NCBI GenBank assembly: GCA_035762175.1
Contig: DASTPP010000024.1
Location: 1-51,020 of the forward strand
DNA length: 51,020 nt
Origin: DASTPP01 sp035762175
GTDB taxonomy: Bacteria; Myxococcota_A; Polyangia; Polyangiales; Polyangiaceae
Direction: 5' to 3'
The notes beneath the pieces are model-generated. The model had not been told where the DNA came from. It did no database searches and worked only from the letters and a program-made list of their open reading frames with translations. The position numbers were made by a program, and so were the translations under genes. This document shows, piece after piece, positions 30,711 through 41,662 of this stretch (the first letter of the stretch is position 1; each line of letters opens with the position of its first letter).

Positions 30711-32204
30711 CTACGTCGGCGGCGGCCGGTAGGTGGCGAGCAGGCGGGCGAGGCGCTCGGGCTCGGTGCGCAGGGCGAGGGTCTTCGAGCGCAGCACCTC
30801 GACCTCGCCCCGCGCGCTGCCCTTGCGCTTTCGCACGTGGCGGCGGTCGGCGTAGAGCACGTCAATGACGCCCTCGCCCCGGAACGACGAGAAGTGCGCG
30901 GCGAGCGTGGCCGCGTCGACGAGCGCGCGGGCGTCGGGCGAGCCCTGCTTGTAGCCGCCGGGCACGACGACGTGCGAGCCGGCGCCGTCCCGCGCGTGGA
31001 GCCACAGATCGCCGGGCCTCGCCACGCGCACGGTGAGCTCGTCGTTCGAGGCCGCGTCGCGCCCGACCAAGATGGCGACGCCGCCCTCGCCCTCGTAGCG
31101 CCGGAAGGGCTCGCGATCGGGCGGGGTGCGGGGGCGCTCGCGCGCTTCGGGGCGCTTCGGGGCGCCGAGGGGCAGATCGCGGGGCAGCTCGCGCGCGAGG
31201 GCCTCGACGAGCGAGGCGACGGCGGCGGCGCTCTCGGCCGCTTCGATCGCGGGGAGGGCCTCGTCGAGGCGCCAGAGGGCGATGGTCGCCTCGTCGCGGC
31301 GGCGCTCGGCGAGGGGGGCGCCGGCGCGCAGGCGCCTCGCGCGGGCGAAGATCGCCTCGAGCTGCTCGCGCGCGGGGAGCGCGGGGTCGATGGCGAGGGT
31401 GACGGCCTTCGCCTCGCCCGACGCCCAGTCGACGGCCTCGAGCCGATCGGCGCCTCGCGGGGCGCGCGCCGCGCTGGCGACGAAGGGGGTGATCTCGTGC
31501 GCCCGGGCCTGGGCCCGGTCGATGGCCGCGAGGTCGGCCTCGACCGCGGCGAGCCGGCGCTCGAGGCGCGATCGGGCGCGGCGGAGCGAGCGGAGGGCCT
31601 CGCGGCGGGCCCACTCGTTCTCCTGCCGGCGGTACTCGTCGACGAAGGCCTCGCCCCGGCGAAAGGCCTCGGCGAGGGCGCCCGGGTCGGGGGGCCGGGG
31701 CGGCGCCGGGGCGGCATCGGGCGGGGCTTCGGCGCGCGCGCCGGGCGCGACGCCGGTGGCGGCCGTGGGATCGGGCGCGGCGCCGGTGGCGGCCGTGGGG
31801 TCGGGCTCGGCGCCGGTGGCGGCCGTAGGGTCGGGCGCGGCGCCGGCTTCTTCTGCGCTGACGGGGACGCAGGCGACGCCGTCGCGGCGCCCGACGAGGC
31901 GCCAGCGCAGCGCGCCGCGTTCGGCGACGAGGGCCCAGCCCTCGCGCGACTCGGCGAAGGCGGTGATGTGGGCGCCCTCGAGCTTTTCGCGCAGGCCGCG
32001 GACGTGGGCGTCGGCGGCGTCGCCGCGGGGGCGGGCGCGCGCGAGGGCCCAGGCGGGGCGGCTTCGGGGCGGGCCGGCGGCCAGGAGCAAGGCGCAACGC
32101 AGCGCATCAGAGGCGAGCGAGAGGGCGTAAAGGCCGGGCGCGGGGCGATCGAGGCGCTCGAGGAAGGCGCCTCGGAGGGCGGCGGGGACGTCGAGCTCTG
32201 CCAT
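30711..32204 (-). CDS. NFACT-family (RqcH/Rqc2/FbpA-like) protein, divergent
   Basis: The 497-residue product starts at ATG 32204. The C-terminal NFACT-R domain is clear: FRRYEGEGGVAILVGRDAASN, DLWLHARDGAGSHVVVPGG and LYADRRHVRKRKGSARGEVEV. A long coiled coil (NEWARREALRSLRRARSRLE, AAVEADLAAIDRAQAR) precedes it, as in RqcH. The N-terminal NFACT-N part is shorter than usual: LREKLEGAHI is recognisable, but the following tRNA-contacting Asp-Arg of RqcH is replaced by Ser-Arg. Relatives add C-terminal Ala tails to stalled chains on 50S subunits; whether this one does is doubtful. Three decapeptide repeats (GAAPDPTAAT) lie in a linker. Confidence 0.75.
   Translation of the reverse strand: MAELDVPAALRGAFLERLDRPAPGLYALSLASDALRCALLLAAGPPRSRPAWALARARPRGDAADAHVRGLREKLEGAHITAFAESREGWALVAERGALRWRLVGRRDGVACVPVSAEEAGAAPDPTAATGAEPDPTAATGAAPDPTAATGVAPGARAEAPPDAAPAPPRPPDPGALAEAFRRGEAFVDEYRRQENEWARREALRSLRRARSRLERRLAAVEADLAAIDRAQARAHEITPFVASAARAPRGADRLEAVDWASGEAKAVTLAIDPALPAREQLEAIFARARRLRAGAPLAERRRDEATIALWRLDEALPAIEAAESAAAVASLVEALARELPRDLPLGAPKRPEARERPRTPPDREPFRRYEGEGGVAILVGRDAASNDELTVRVARPGDLWLHARDGAGSHVVVPGGYKQGSPDARALVDAATLAAHFSSFRGEGVIDVLYADRRHVRKRKGSARGEVEVLRSKTLALRTEPERLARLLATYRPPPT
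31742..31855. repeat. 30-bp minisatellite inside the NFACT gene
   Basis: Three full 30-bp tandem units containing CGCCGGTGGCGGCCGTNGGN and a partial fourth encode the repeated decapeptide G(A/E)xPDPTAAT. It lies between the N-terminal and coiled-coil regions, keeps frame, and is probably a flexible linker. Confidence 0.65.
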
Positions 32205-32351
32205 GGTGGGAGGGGCGAAACGCTGGTTCGTAGCCCATTTGGCGGGGTCTGGGGCCCGGGCCGGGGGGCGGGCGGCAAAAGCGCGGAGGGGGGCTGCCCA
32301 GGGTGTCGAAGGAGGTGTAGCCTCGGAGGGCCGCAGGTCCCCCCGCGTACG
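32205..32351. promoter_or_regulatory. Divergent intergenic region between the NFACT and kinase genes
   Basis: This 147-bp gap must hold both promoters. It contains GTGTAGCCT about 30 bp before the kinase ATG as a possible -10, and a local AT-richer stretch (AACGCTGGTTCGTAGCCCATTTG). No confident -35/-10 pair or operator is seen. Confidence 0.25.
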
Positions 32352-34142
32352 ATGCTGCATCGGCCCAGTTTCGCCGGCACGGAAACCACCGTCTCGAGGC
32401 TCAAGTCGCTGTACCTCTACGTGCGCGACGCGCACGGCGCGGGGGAGGCCGACGACCTCTTGGCGCGGCTCGAGCTGTCGTCGAGCGATCTGGCGAACGA
32501 GACGCGGCCGGTGTCGATGGCGCTCTGGCTGGCGGCGCTCGAGGCGTTCGCCGGCAAGTACGGCAAGGAGGCGCTGGCGGAGACCTGGCGCGGGGTCATT
32601 CACCCGGACAACCTCGGCGTGTGGATGCGCGTGCTGCGCGGCGTCACCTCGCCCGAGGGGGCGTTCCGGCAGCTCGACGGCCTCGGCTCCGAGGAGGTGC
32701 GCACGGGCCGCTGGGAGACGATGGACTGCAGCACGGGCCACTGGCGCGGCCGGGTGTACCTGACGCACGACCCGCGCTTCGAGCGCGAGGGGCTGCTCTC
32801 GCTGGCGCGGGCGGCCGAGCTGAAGGGGGTGCCGGCGCTCTTCGGGCTGGGCCCGGGCAACGTGAAGCTCTTGACCAACGAGCGGCACACCTTCGCGTCG
32901 CGCACGAATTCGGCGTTCCAAGAGTATGTGGTCGACTGGCAGGCCGAGCCCGTGCGCGGCCGCGAGCGCATCTGGGTGGCGCTCGGGGCGGCGACGGTCG
33001 GGGCGACGGCGGGGCTCATCACGCCGGCGCTCGGGCTGCTCGGCGCGCTCGGGGGCGCGGCGGCGGGGGCCTTCGGGGTCGAGCGGGCGCGCAAGGCGAA
33101 GCTGGAGGCGCTGGCGCAGGAGGGGCAGCGCGTGCGGCTCGCGGCGCTCGAGCGCGGCACGCAGCTGCGCGAGGTGCCGCAGAACAAGGGCACGGTGCGC
33201 TACGAGGAGGGCAGCGTGGTCGCGGGCGCCTACCGGCTCGGCGCGCAGCTCGGCTCGGGGGCGAACGGCGTGATTCACGCGGCGGTGCGGCTGAGCGACC
33301 AGACGCCGGTGGCGATCAAGCTCTTGCGGCTCGCGGTGGCGCACGACGCGGTGGCGAGCGACCGGCTGCGGCGCGAGGCCGAGGCGATGGGGCTCGCCTG
33401 GCACCCGAACGTGGTCGAGCTCTACGACCACGGCATGCTGCCCGACGGCACGGCCTACCTCGTGATGGAGCTCTTGCGGGGCGAGTCGCTGGCGAGCCGG
33501 CTGCAGCGGCAGGGCAAGCTGACGAGCGAAGAGCTCTTGCCGATCGCGCTCTCGCTCTGCGACGCGCTCGGGGCGGTGCACGCGGCGGGCGTGATTCACC
33601 GCGATCTGAAGCCCTCGAACATCTTCCTGGTCGACAAGGGGCAAGATAAGCCGACGGCGGTCAAGGTGCTCGACTTCGGCATCGCGCGGGTCGAATGGGC
33701 CGAGACGCGCATCACGATGGCGGGCGCGCCGGTGGGCACGCCGGGCTACATGTCGCCCGAGCAGGAGGGGGGCCGCGAGGGCAGCGTCGACGCCCGGACG
33801 GACATCTACGCGCTCGGGGCGGTCTTGCACGAGTGCCTGACGGGCGAGACGCCGAAGCTGCCCGAGGAGCCCGAGGGCGCCCCCGTCCGGACGTTCACGC
33901 CGGCGTCGGGCATCCAGCGGGCGATGCCGGCGGGCGCGGGCGACTACTGGCCGGCGAAGCTGCGGGCGGCGATGGCGGGCCACCCGCACGAGCCGGTGTG
34001 GCAGTCGGTGCTGCGGGGCGCGCTCGCGCGCGAGCCGCGCGACCGCTTCGTCGACGCGCGGGCGCTGAAGAAGGCGATCGCGCCGCTCGATCCGACCGCG
34101 GCCGAGTCGCCGGACGAGGGCGGGGTCGCGAAGAGCGGCTGA
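32352..34142 (+). CDS. Hanks-type Ser/Thr protein kinase with novel N-terminal domain and central membrane hairpin
   Basis: The 596-residue product starts at ATG 32352. Residues 1-195 are an unrecognised globular domain (SRLKSLYLYVRDAHGAG ... GLGPGNVKLL ... QEYVVDWQ). Residues about 206-248 (WVALGAATVGATAGLITPAL, GLLGALGGAAAGAFG) look like a two-helix membrane hairpin, so both flanks would face the cytoplasm. The kinase domain runs from about 290: LGSGANGVIHAAV, VAIKLLR with the catalytic Lys, VIHRDLKPSNIFL near 415, VLDFGIARV near 441, GTPGYMSPEQEGG and DIYALGAVLHECL. All catalytic residues are present. The C-terminus is short, with no sensor. The layout is typical of large Myxococcota kinase families. 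Confidence 0.88.
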   Translation: MLHRPSFAGTETTVSRLKSLYLYVRDAHGAGEADDLLARLELSSSDLANETRPVSMALWLAALEAFAGKYGKEALAETWRGVIHPDNLGVWMRVLRGVTSPEGAFRQLDGLGSEEVRTGRWETMDCSTGHWRGRVYLTHDPRFEREGLLSLARAAELKGVPALFGLGPGNVKLLTNERHTFASRTNSAFQEYVVDWQAEPVRGRERIWVALGAATVGATAGLITPALGLLGALGGAAAGAFGVERARKAKLEALAQEGQRVRLAALERGTQLREVPQNKGTVRYEEGSVVAGAYRLGAQLGSGANGVIHAAVRLSDQTPVAIKLLRLAVAHDAVASDRLRREAEAMGLAWHPNVVELYDHGMLPDGTAYLVMELLRGESLASRLQRQGKLTSEELLPIALSLCDALGAVHAAGVIHRDLKPSNIFLVDKGQDKPTAVKVLDFGIARVEWAETRITMAGAPVGTPGYMSPEQEGGREGSVDARTDIYALGAVLHECLTGETPKLPEEPEGAPVRTFTPASGIQRAMPAGAGDYWPAKLRAAMAGHPHEPVWQSVLRGALAREPRDRFVDARALKKAIAPLDPTAAESPDEGGVAKSG

Positions 34143-34154
34143 GAAGCACGCCCA

Positions 34155-34202
34155 GAAGCGCGCCCCAAAGCGCGCCCCAAAGCGCGCCCCAAAGCGCGCC
34201 CC
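34155..34202. repeat. 12-bp tandem repeat after the kinase gene
   Basis: Four near-perfect units of AAAGCGCGCCCC follow 12 bp after the kinase stop codon, in the 129-bp gap before the convergent pentapeptide gene. It probably arose by slippage. The gap also holds CCGGCTGAAGCCTGGGCGG, a weak hairpin candidate for transcript ends. Confidence 0.6.
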
Positions 34203-34271
34203 GGCTGAAGCCTGGGCGGCTCGGCGGCGTCCGTCGGGCCTCGCGCCGCGTCTCTTCCGCCGCGGGGTGGG

Positions 34272-34742
34272 CTAGCCTTTCTTGGCGAGCAGATCGCCGA
34301 CGCGCACGCCGTTGATGACGAGGCCCTCGACGTTGGCGTCGTCGATGACGACGTTCGACAGGTCGACGTTGGTCAGGCGCGCGCCCGAGAGGTCGACGTC
34401 GTGCCAGGTCGACTTCTGGGCGCCGGCGTTGGTGACGCGGGCGCCCTCGAGGCTGACGTCGTCGAGGCGGGCGCCGGCGAGCGTGGCGTTCTTGACGACC
34501 GCGCCCTTGAGGTCGACGTCGTCGAGGCGCGCGCCCTCGGCGCCGACGTTGGCGAGGGTGGCGCCGCCGAGGTCGACGTCGTCGAAGGAGGCGCCGCCGA
34601 GGTCGACGTCGCGCAGGCGCGCGCCGCGCAGGGTGACGTCGTCGAGGCGGGCGCCCGAGAGGTCGACGCCCTCGAAGCGGGCGCCGGCGAGCGAGGTGTC
34701 GCGGAAGGAGTGCTTGGGGCGTTCGTCGGGGGGCCCGGCCAT
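34272..34742 (-). CDS. Pentapeptide-repeat protein
   Basis: The 156-residue product starts at ATG 34742. From residue 12 to the end it consists of five-residue repeats of the A(D/N/R)LxxV type: FEGVDLSGARLDDVTLRGAR, LRDVDLGGASFDDVDLGGAT and on to NVDLSNVVIDDANVEGLVIN. This builds a right-handed quadrilateral beta-helix of around six coils. Some relatives mimic DNA and protect gyrase, but most have no known role and nothing here selects between these. Asp is abundant, giving an acidic rod. The protein is cytoplasmic, since no signal peptide is present. It is transcribed divergently from the metallo-beta-lactamase gene. Confidence 0.88.
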   Translation of the reverse strand: MAGPPDERPKHSFRDTSLAGARFEGVDLSGARLDDVTLRGARLRDVDLGGASFDDVDLGGATLANVGAEGARLDDVDLKGAVVKNATLAGARLDDVSLEGARVTNAGAQKSTWHDVDLSGARLTNVDLSNVVIDDANVEGLVINGVRVGDLLAKKG

Positions 34743-34770
34743 GCGAGAGAGCCTACGCCGGCGGGGGCCG

Positions 34771-34870
34771 CCCGTCACCCGGGGGCGCCGCGGGCGCGGG
34801 GCGCCCGTCATCCGGGCGCGGCGCGGGCGCGGGGCGCCCGTCACCCGAGGGGCGCCGCGGGCGCGGGGCG
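34771..34870. repeat. Three 33-34-bp direct repeats in the promoter region of the MBL-fold gene
   Basis: CCCGTCACCC, CCCGTCATCC and CCCGTCACCC start at 34771, 34804 and 34838, embedded in GCCGCGGGCGCGGGGCG blocks. A final partial unit runs into TACACT (34872-34877), a good -10 box only 10 bases before ATG 34888. The repeats therefore occupy the region where upstream regulators of this gene would bind. Confidence 0.55.
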
Positions 34871-34887
34871 CTACACTCTGGGCCGCG

Positions 34888-35727
34888 ATGGAGCTCGTCA
34901 TCCTCGGCTCGGGCACCTGCTTTCCGCCGGCCCCCGGCGCGCCCTTCCGGTACCCGCCGCTCTTCGCGCTGAACGCGGCGCCCCGCGGCGCGCCCGAGCG
35001 CTGGGTGGTCTTCGACTGCAGCGAGGGGGCGCGCTGGCGCCTCGCGGCGGCGGGCGTCGCGCCGGGGGCGGTCGAGCACCTGGCGCTCAGCCACCCGCAC
35101 GCCGACCACGCGGCCCTGCCCCCCTTCGTGCAGGCGCGCGCCTGCGAGGCCATCGCCGACCCGTCGTCGGCGCGCCCCTTGCGGCTCTACCTGCCGCGCG
35201 CCTCGGCCGAGGCGTTGCCCTCGCTCTGGGCCTGGCACCAGCCCGAAGACGGGGGGCGCGCGACGGGGCGCTTTCCGCTCCAAATCGTGCCCTGCGACGA
35301 CGCGAGCTCGGCCGAGCTCTGGCCGGGCGTCACCCTGCGCGCCTTCGCGGTGCACCATGGCCACGGCAAGAACCCGGCGCTCGCCTTCCGGGTCGAGGCG
35401 CCGGGGGGCGTGTTCGCGTACTCGGGCGACAGCGGGCTCTGCGCGGGGCTCGAGCGGGCGGCCCGGGGCGCCGACCTCTTTCTCTGCGAGGCCTCGGCGC
35501 GCGTCGGCGACGAGTCGATGGCCCGGGCCTACGGCCACCTGAACCCGCGGCAGGCGGCGTCGGTCGCGCGGGGCGCCGGCGCGCGGCTCGTCGTGCTGAC
35601 GCACTACAGCGGCGCCGACCCCGACGAGGCGCTCGTCGCCGACGCGCGCGCGGCCGCGCCCGATCTGCCGGTGCGCGTCGCGCACGACGGCGAGCGCGTC
35701 GAGTTCGGCGGGGGTGCCCCGCACTAA
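34888..35727 (+). CDS. MBL-fold hydrolase, RNase Z/ElaC-like
   Basis: The 279-residue product starts at ATG 34888 with MELVILGSGTCFPPAPGAP, the first strand typical of RNase Z-like metallo-beta-lactamases. The metal site is LSHPHADHAALPPF (HxHxDH). Later ligands include the His in FAVHHGHGKNPALAFRVEA, the Asp in FAYSGDSGLC and the His in VVLTHYSG. The core of RNase Z is present, but the exosite for tRNA is not identifiable, so phosphodiesterase activity on another substrate is equally possible. The stop codon TAA lies inside the first hairpin of repeat element D. A promoter with TACACT at -10 implies a very short leader. Confidence 0.82.
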   Translation: MELVILGSGTCFPPAPGAPFRYPPLFALNAAPRGAPERWVVFDCSEGARWRLAAAGVAPGAVEHLALSHPHADHAALPPFVQARACEAIADPSSARPLRLYLPRASAEALPSLWAWHQPEDGGRATGRFPLQIVPCDDASSAELWPGVTLRAFAVHHGHGKNPALAFRVEAPGGVFAYSGDSGLCAGLERAARGADLFLCEASARVGDESMARAYGHLNPRQAASVARGAGARLVVLTHYSGADPDEALVADARAAAPDLPVRVAHDGERVEFGGGAPH

Positions 35728-35980
35728 AGTACGGGGCACCGGCTAACCCCCTGAATCGGCGGTCAAAGCCCCGCCAGGAGGCGGGGCTCCCGCGATGCGA
35801 GCTGCTGCGCAGGCTCGCCCCGGCGTCGCGCCCGCTCGCGGCGTTCGCAGGCTCGCCCGACATCGGGGCCCGCGGGAGCCCGGCCCCCGGCGAGGGGGCG
35901 GGCTTGGCGCGCCGACACGGTGTCGAAGCCGCGCGGCACGACTTGGTGACGCCGTGCCCCGTACTTCAGTGCGGGGCACC
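35713..35980. repeat. Nested-palindrome element, copy D
   Basis: The element is bounded by GGTGCCCCG/CGGGGCACC hairpins at 35713-35740 and, inverted, 35954-35979. The hairpin AGCCCCGCC-AGGA-GGCGGGGCT lies at 35767-35788. It has the same loop as copy B, but one stem pair is C-G where B has T-A. Central GCGAGC-type hairpins and a right-hand AGCCCGGCCCC...GGGGGCGGGCTT hairpin follow. It fills the gap between the convergent MBL-fold and M23 genes and contains the MBL stop codon. Confidence 0.75.
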
Positions 35981-36004
35981 CTGCGGGCGCGCGCCGCGGC
36001 CGGG

Positions 36005-36769
36005 CTACAGCCCCGCGTGGGCGCAGCCGGCCCAGCCGGCGGGGCGGTCTTCGTCGGAGGGGGTGATGACGGACCAGCCGAGCACGCTGAGGGGCTCGAG
36101 GCGGGTGCGGCCGGCGCGCTTGAGGGTGACGTGGACGTGCGACTCGGGCGAGGGCGAGCACATGCCGCGGGCGTTGCCCGAGCAACCGACGCGGCCGAGG
36201 AACTCGCCGGCGCGCACGGGGCGGGGCGAGAGGTCGAGGCCGGGGTCGTCGTCGACGAGGTGGCCGTAGACGAGTTCGAGCTCGTCGAACCCTTCGCACT
36301 GGCCGCTCGCCTTGCGCCGCGGCTCGGCGAAGGCGAGGCGGGCGTAGAGGCCGTAGCCGTCGGGGTCGCGGGCGTACGAGAGGGTGCCGTCGACGGCGGC
36401 GCGCAGGGGCGTGCCGGTGGGGGCGGCGAGGTCGACGCCGCCGTGAAAGCGCCCGGCGCGCACGGGGCCGAAGCCGCTGTAGCGCGGGCAGAAGCGGAAC
36501 TCGGACGAGGCGGCGCCGCGGTAGGCGGCGCGCAGCACGAGGCGGCCTTCGAAGGGGGTGAGAAAAGGGGGTCTCGTGCAGGGGTCGTGGCCGCCGCCGC
36601 GCGCGCCCGGCGCGGGCGGGGCGGCGAGGCGGTGTCGCGCGGGCGCCGCGGCGGCGAGCGGCAGCGGGCCGCGCGCGGCCGCGGCGGCGCCGAGCGGGAG
36701 CGGGCCGCACGCGGCCGCCACGACCAGGGCGGCGCCGAGGGCGCGGGCTGGCGAGGGGCTCGAGCGCAT
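36005..36769 (-). CDS. M23-family metallopeptidase (LytM-like), exported
   Basis: The 254-residue product starts at ATG 36769. The signal sequence SPARALGAALVVAAACGPLP contains a possible lipobox (AAAC). An Ala/Pro-rich linker with two GPLPLxAAAA repeats leads to the catalytic domain: FGPVRAGRFHGGVDLAAPTG with His and Asp zinc ligands, GTLSYARDPDGYGLYARL, LVYGHLVDDD and ESHVHVTLKRAG with the HxH motif. Such enzymes cleave peptidoglycan cross-links, or act as inactive regulators when ligands are missing. All ligands seem present here. The CEGFDE and CSGNARGMC cysteines may form a disulfide. Confidence 0.85.
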   Translation of the reverse strand: MRSSPSPARALGAALVVAAACGPLPLGAAAAARGPLPLAAAAPARHRLAAPPAPGARGGGHDPCTRPPFLTPFEGRLVLRAAYRGAASSEFRFCPRYSGFGPVRAGRFHGGVDLAAPTGTPLRAAVDGTLSYARDPDGYGLYARLAFAEPRRKASGQCEGFDELELVYGHLVDDDPGLDLSPRPVRAGEFLGRVGCSGNARGMCSPSPESHVHVTLKRAGRTRLEPLSVLGWSVITPSDEDRPAGWAGCAHAGL

Positions 36770-37075
36770 GGCCCGTCGGTAGCAGAGGGCGGCGGGCGGG
36801 GGCCAGTTTCGGGCGGGCAGCGGGGCGGGCGGGCGCGAGGCGAGGCGGGCGGCCGGGCGCGCGGCGGGGCGGGCAGCGGGGCGCGCGACGGGGCGGGCGG
36901 CGGGGAGCGCGGCCGGGCGCGCGGGGGCGAAAGCGCGGGGCCGGGTGCCGAAGGCGTGGCGCCGGGGGCGATTTCGGGGCAGAAAGCGGGTTGGCCCCGC
37001 GGGCCCCGCGGCGGCCCGGGCGCGCGGCGGCAAGGCGGCCGGCCGCGCCCCGCGAACCGACGGAAGGTACGACCC
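36770..37075. promoter_or_regulatory. Divergent intergenic region of the M23 and acyl-CoA synthetase genes, GC-repetitive
   Basis: Most of this 306-bp gap is imperfect tandem repeats of about 20 bp (GGGCGGGCAGCGGGGCGCGC and similar) at 36795-36930. The part nearest the synthetase gene has a GCCCCGCGGG/CCCCGCGGCG palindromic block and GGAAGG as ribosome-binding site before ATG 37076. No convincing promoter is seen. Confidence 0.35.
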
Positions 37076-38910
37076 ATGCCCAGCGCGCAACGCTTCGAGA
37101 ACGTCGTCGACCTCTTCGAAAAGAGCTGCAAGGCCTTTAGCTCGCGCGACCTGTTCGGCGTCAAGAAAGGGGGCGCGTGGCAGTGGCTGACCTACCGCGA
37201 GGTCAAGTCCATGGTCGACCGGGCGCGCGGCGGCCTGGCCGCGCTCGGCGTCGGGCGGGGCGACCGGGTGGCCATCGTGTCGAACAACCGCGTCGAGTGG
37301 GCCGTGCTCGCCTACGCGACCTACACGCTCGGGGCCGCCTTCGTGCCGATGTACGAGGCGCAGCACCTCGACGAGTGGCGCTTCATCACCGACGACTGCG
37401 GGGCGAAGGTGCTCGTGGCGGCGACGCGGGCCATCTACGAGAAGACCAAGGGGCTGAAGGGCGAACTCAAGGCGCTCGAGCACGTGCTCTGCCTCGAGGG
37501 CGACGAGGCCGACCCGAGCTCGTACGCGCACCTGCTCAAGGTCGGGGCCGGGAAGCCCGTCGACCCGGCCGCCCCCGCGCCCAAAGACACCTGCAACTTC
37601 ATCTACACCTCGGGCACGACGGGCAAGCCGAAGGGCGTGATTCTGAGCCACGGCAACATCGCCACGAACGTCTCGGCGGTGCACGAGATCATCCCCTTTT
37701 CGCCCGACGACCGCAGCCTGTCGTTCTTGCCCTGGGCGCACAGCTTCGGCCACACCGCCGAGCTGCACTGCCTGCTCAGCATGGGCGCGTCGATGGGCCT
37801 GAACACCGCGGTCGACAAGCTCATCGACGAGCTGTCCGAGGTCAAGCCGACCGTGCTCGTCAGCGTGCCGCGCATCTTCAACCGCATCTACGACCGGGTG
37901 AACGCCCAGATGGAAGAGCGCCCGCCCATCATCCGGCGGGTGTTCCGCGACGCGATGGCGGCGGCGACGAAGAAGAACAAGGGCCAGAAGCTCTCGCCGG
38001 TCGAGCGGCTCGAGCTCGCGGTCGCCGACAAGGTCATCTTCTCGAAGATCCGCGATCGGTTCGGCGGCCGGCTCAAGTACGCCTTCTCGGGCGGCGCGGC
38101 GCTCTCGCGCGACGTCGCCGAGTTCATCGACAACCTCGGCATCGTCGTCTTCGAGGGCTACGGCCTGACCGAGACGAGCCCCATCGCCACGGCCAACCGC
38201 CCCGGCGCCCGGCGCATCGGCAGCGTCGGCAAGGCGATCCCCGGGGTCACGATCGTCATCGACAAGAAGGCCGCCGCGGGCACCGGCGACGACCGCCAGG
38301 GCGAGGTGCTCATCTACGGGCCCAACATCATGCAGGGCTACCACAACCGCGACGACGAGAACCGCGCCGTCTTGATGGACGACGGGGGCTTTCGCACCGG
38401 CGACCTCGGCTACGTCGACGACGACGGCTTTCTCTTCATCACCGGCCGCATCAAAGAGCAATACAAGCTCGAGAACGGCAAGTACGTCGCGCCCGCCCCC
38501 CTCGAAGAGCACCTGAAGCTGAGCCCCTTCATCGCCAACGTGATGATTCACGGGCAGAACAAGCCCTACAACGTCGCGCTCGTCGTGCCCGAGAAAGAGG
38601 CCGTCACCAAGTTCGCCGCCGCCGAGGGGCTCACGGGCTCGTACGAAGAGCTGCTCGAGCACGAGCGCGTGCGCGCCAAGGTGAAAGAAGAGCTCGACCG
38701 GCTGGGCGCCGAGTTCCGCGCGTTCGACAAGGTCAAGAAGTTCGCCCTCATCGGCGAAGACTTCACCGTCGAGAACGAGATGCTCACGCCCTCGCTCAAG
38801 CTCAAGCGGCGCAACGTGCTGCAAAAGTGGGGGCCGAAGATCGAGAAGCTCTACGCGTTAGGCGCGGCCGCGCCGGGGGGGCCGAGAGCTCGAGTGAGCG
38901 GGCCGGCGCG

Positions 38911-39170
38911 GCTGCCCCGCACTGAAGTACGGGGCAGCGTTCGCCCCCTCGTGCCGCGCGGCATCGGGCCGATTCGGAGAGCAAAGCCCAGCCCTCGTTG
39001 GGGCTGGGCTCCATCGGGCTCCGCCTCCCGGGCGAGCGGCGACCGCGGCGACCGGCCGCGCGACGCGGGCGAGCGCGCGAAGCGGCTCGCGACGCGGGAG
39101 CCCTGCCTCCGGCAGGGCTTGGGCGGCCGTTTCAACGGGTGTTCGCTGCCCCGACTTCCGTCGGGGGAGG
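38911..39170. repeat. Nested-palindrome element, copy E
   Basis: The outer hairpin is GCTGCCCCG/CGGGGCAGC (38911-38938), with a related inverted one CCCCGA-CTTCCG-TCGGGG at 39149-39166. The hairpin CAAAGCCC-type has stem AGCCCAGCCC/GGGCTGGGCT (38985-38994 / 39001-39010). A right-hand hairpin AGCCCTGCC-TCC-GGCAGGGCT is at 39099-39119, with central GCGAGC/GCTCGC pieces between. It occupies the gap between the acyl-CoA synthetase gene and convergent lon. Confidence 0.75.
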
Positions 39171-39176
39171 CCGAAT

Positions 39177-41642
<2,466 letters not shown>

Positions 41643-41662
41643 GCCCGGAAAGGTAGTCGAAA

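Noticed and set aside
36785..36940. Nested-palindrome element or origin-like repeats before the acyl-CoA synthetase gene
   Set aside because: The sequence is a simple GC-rich tandem repeat without the CAAAGCCC or outer hairpins of the family and without DnaA-box or AT-rich features.
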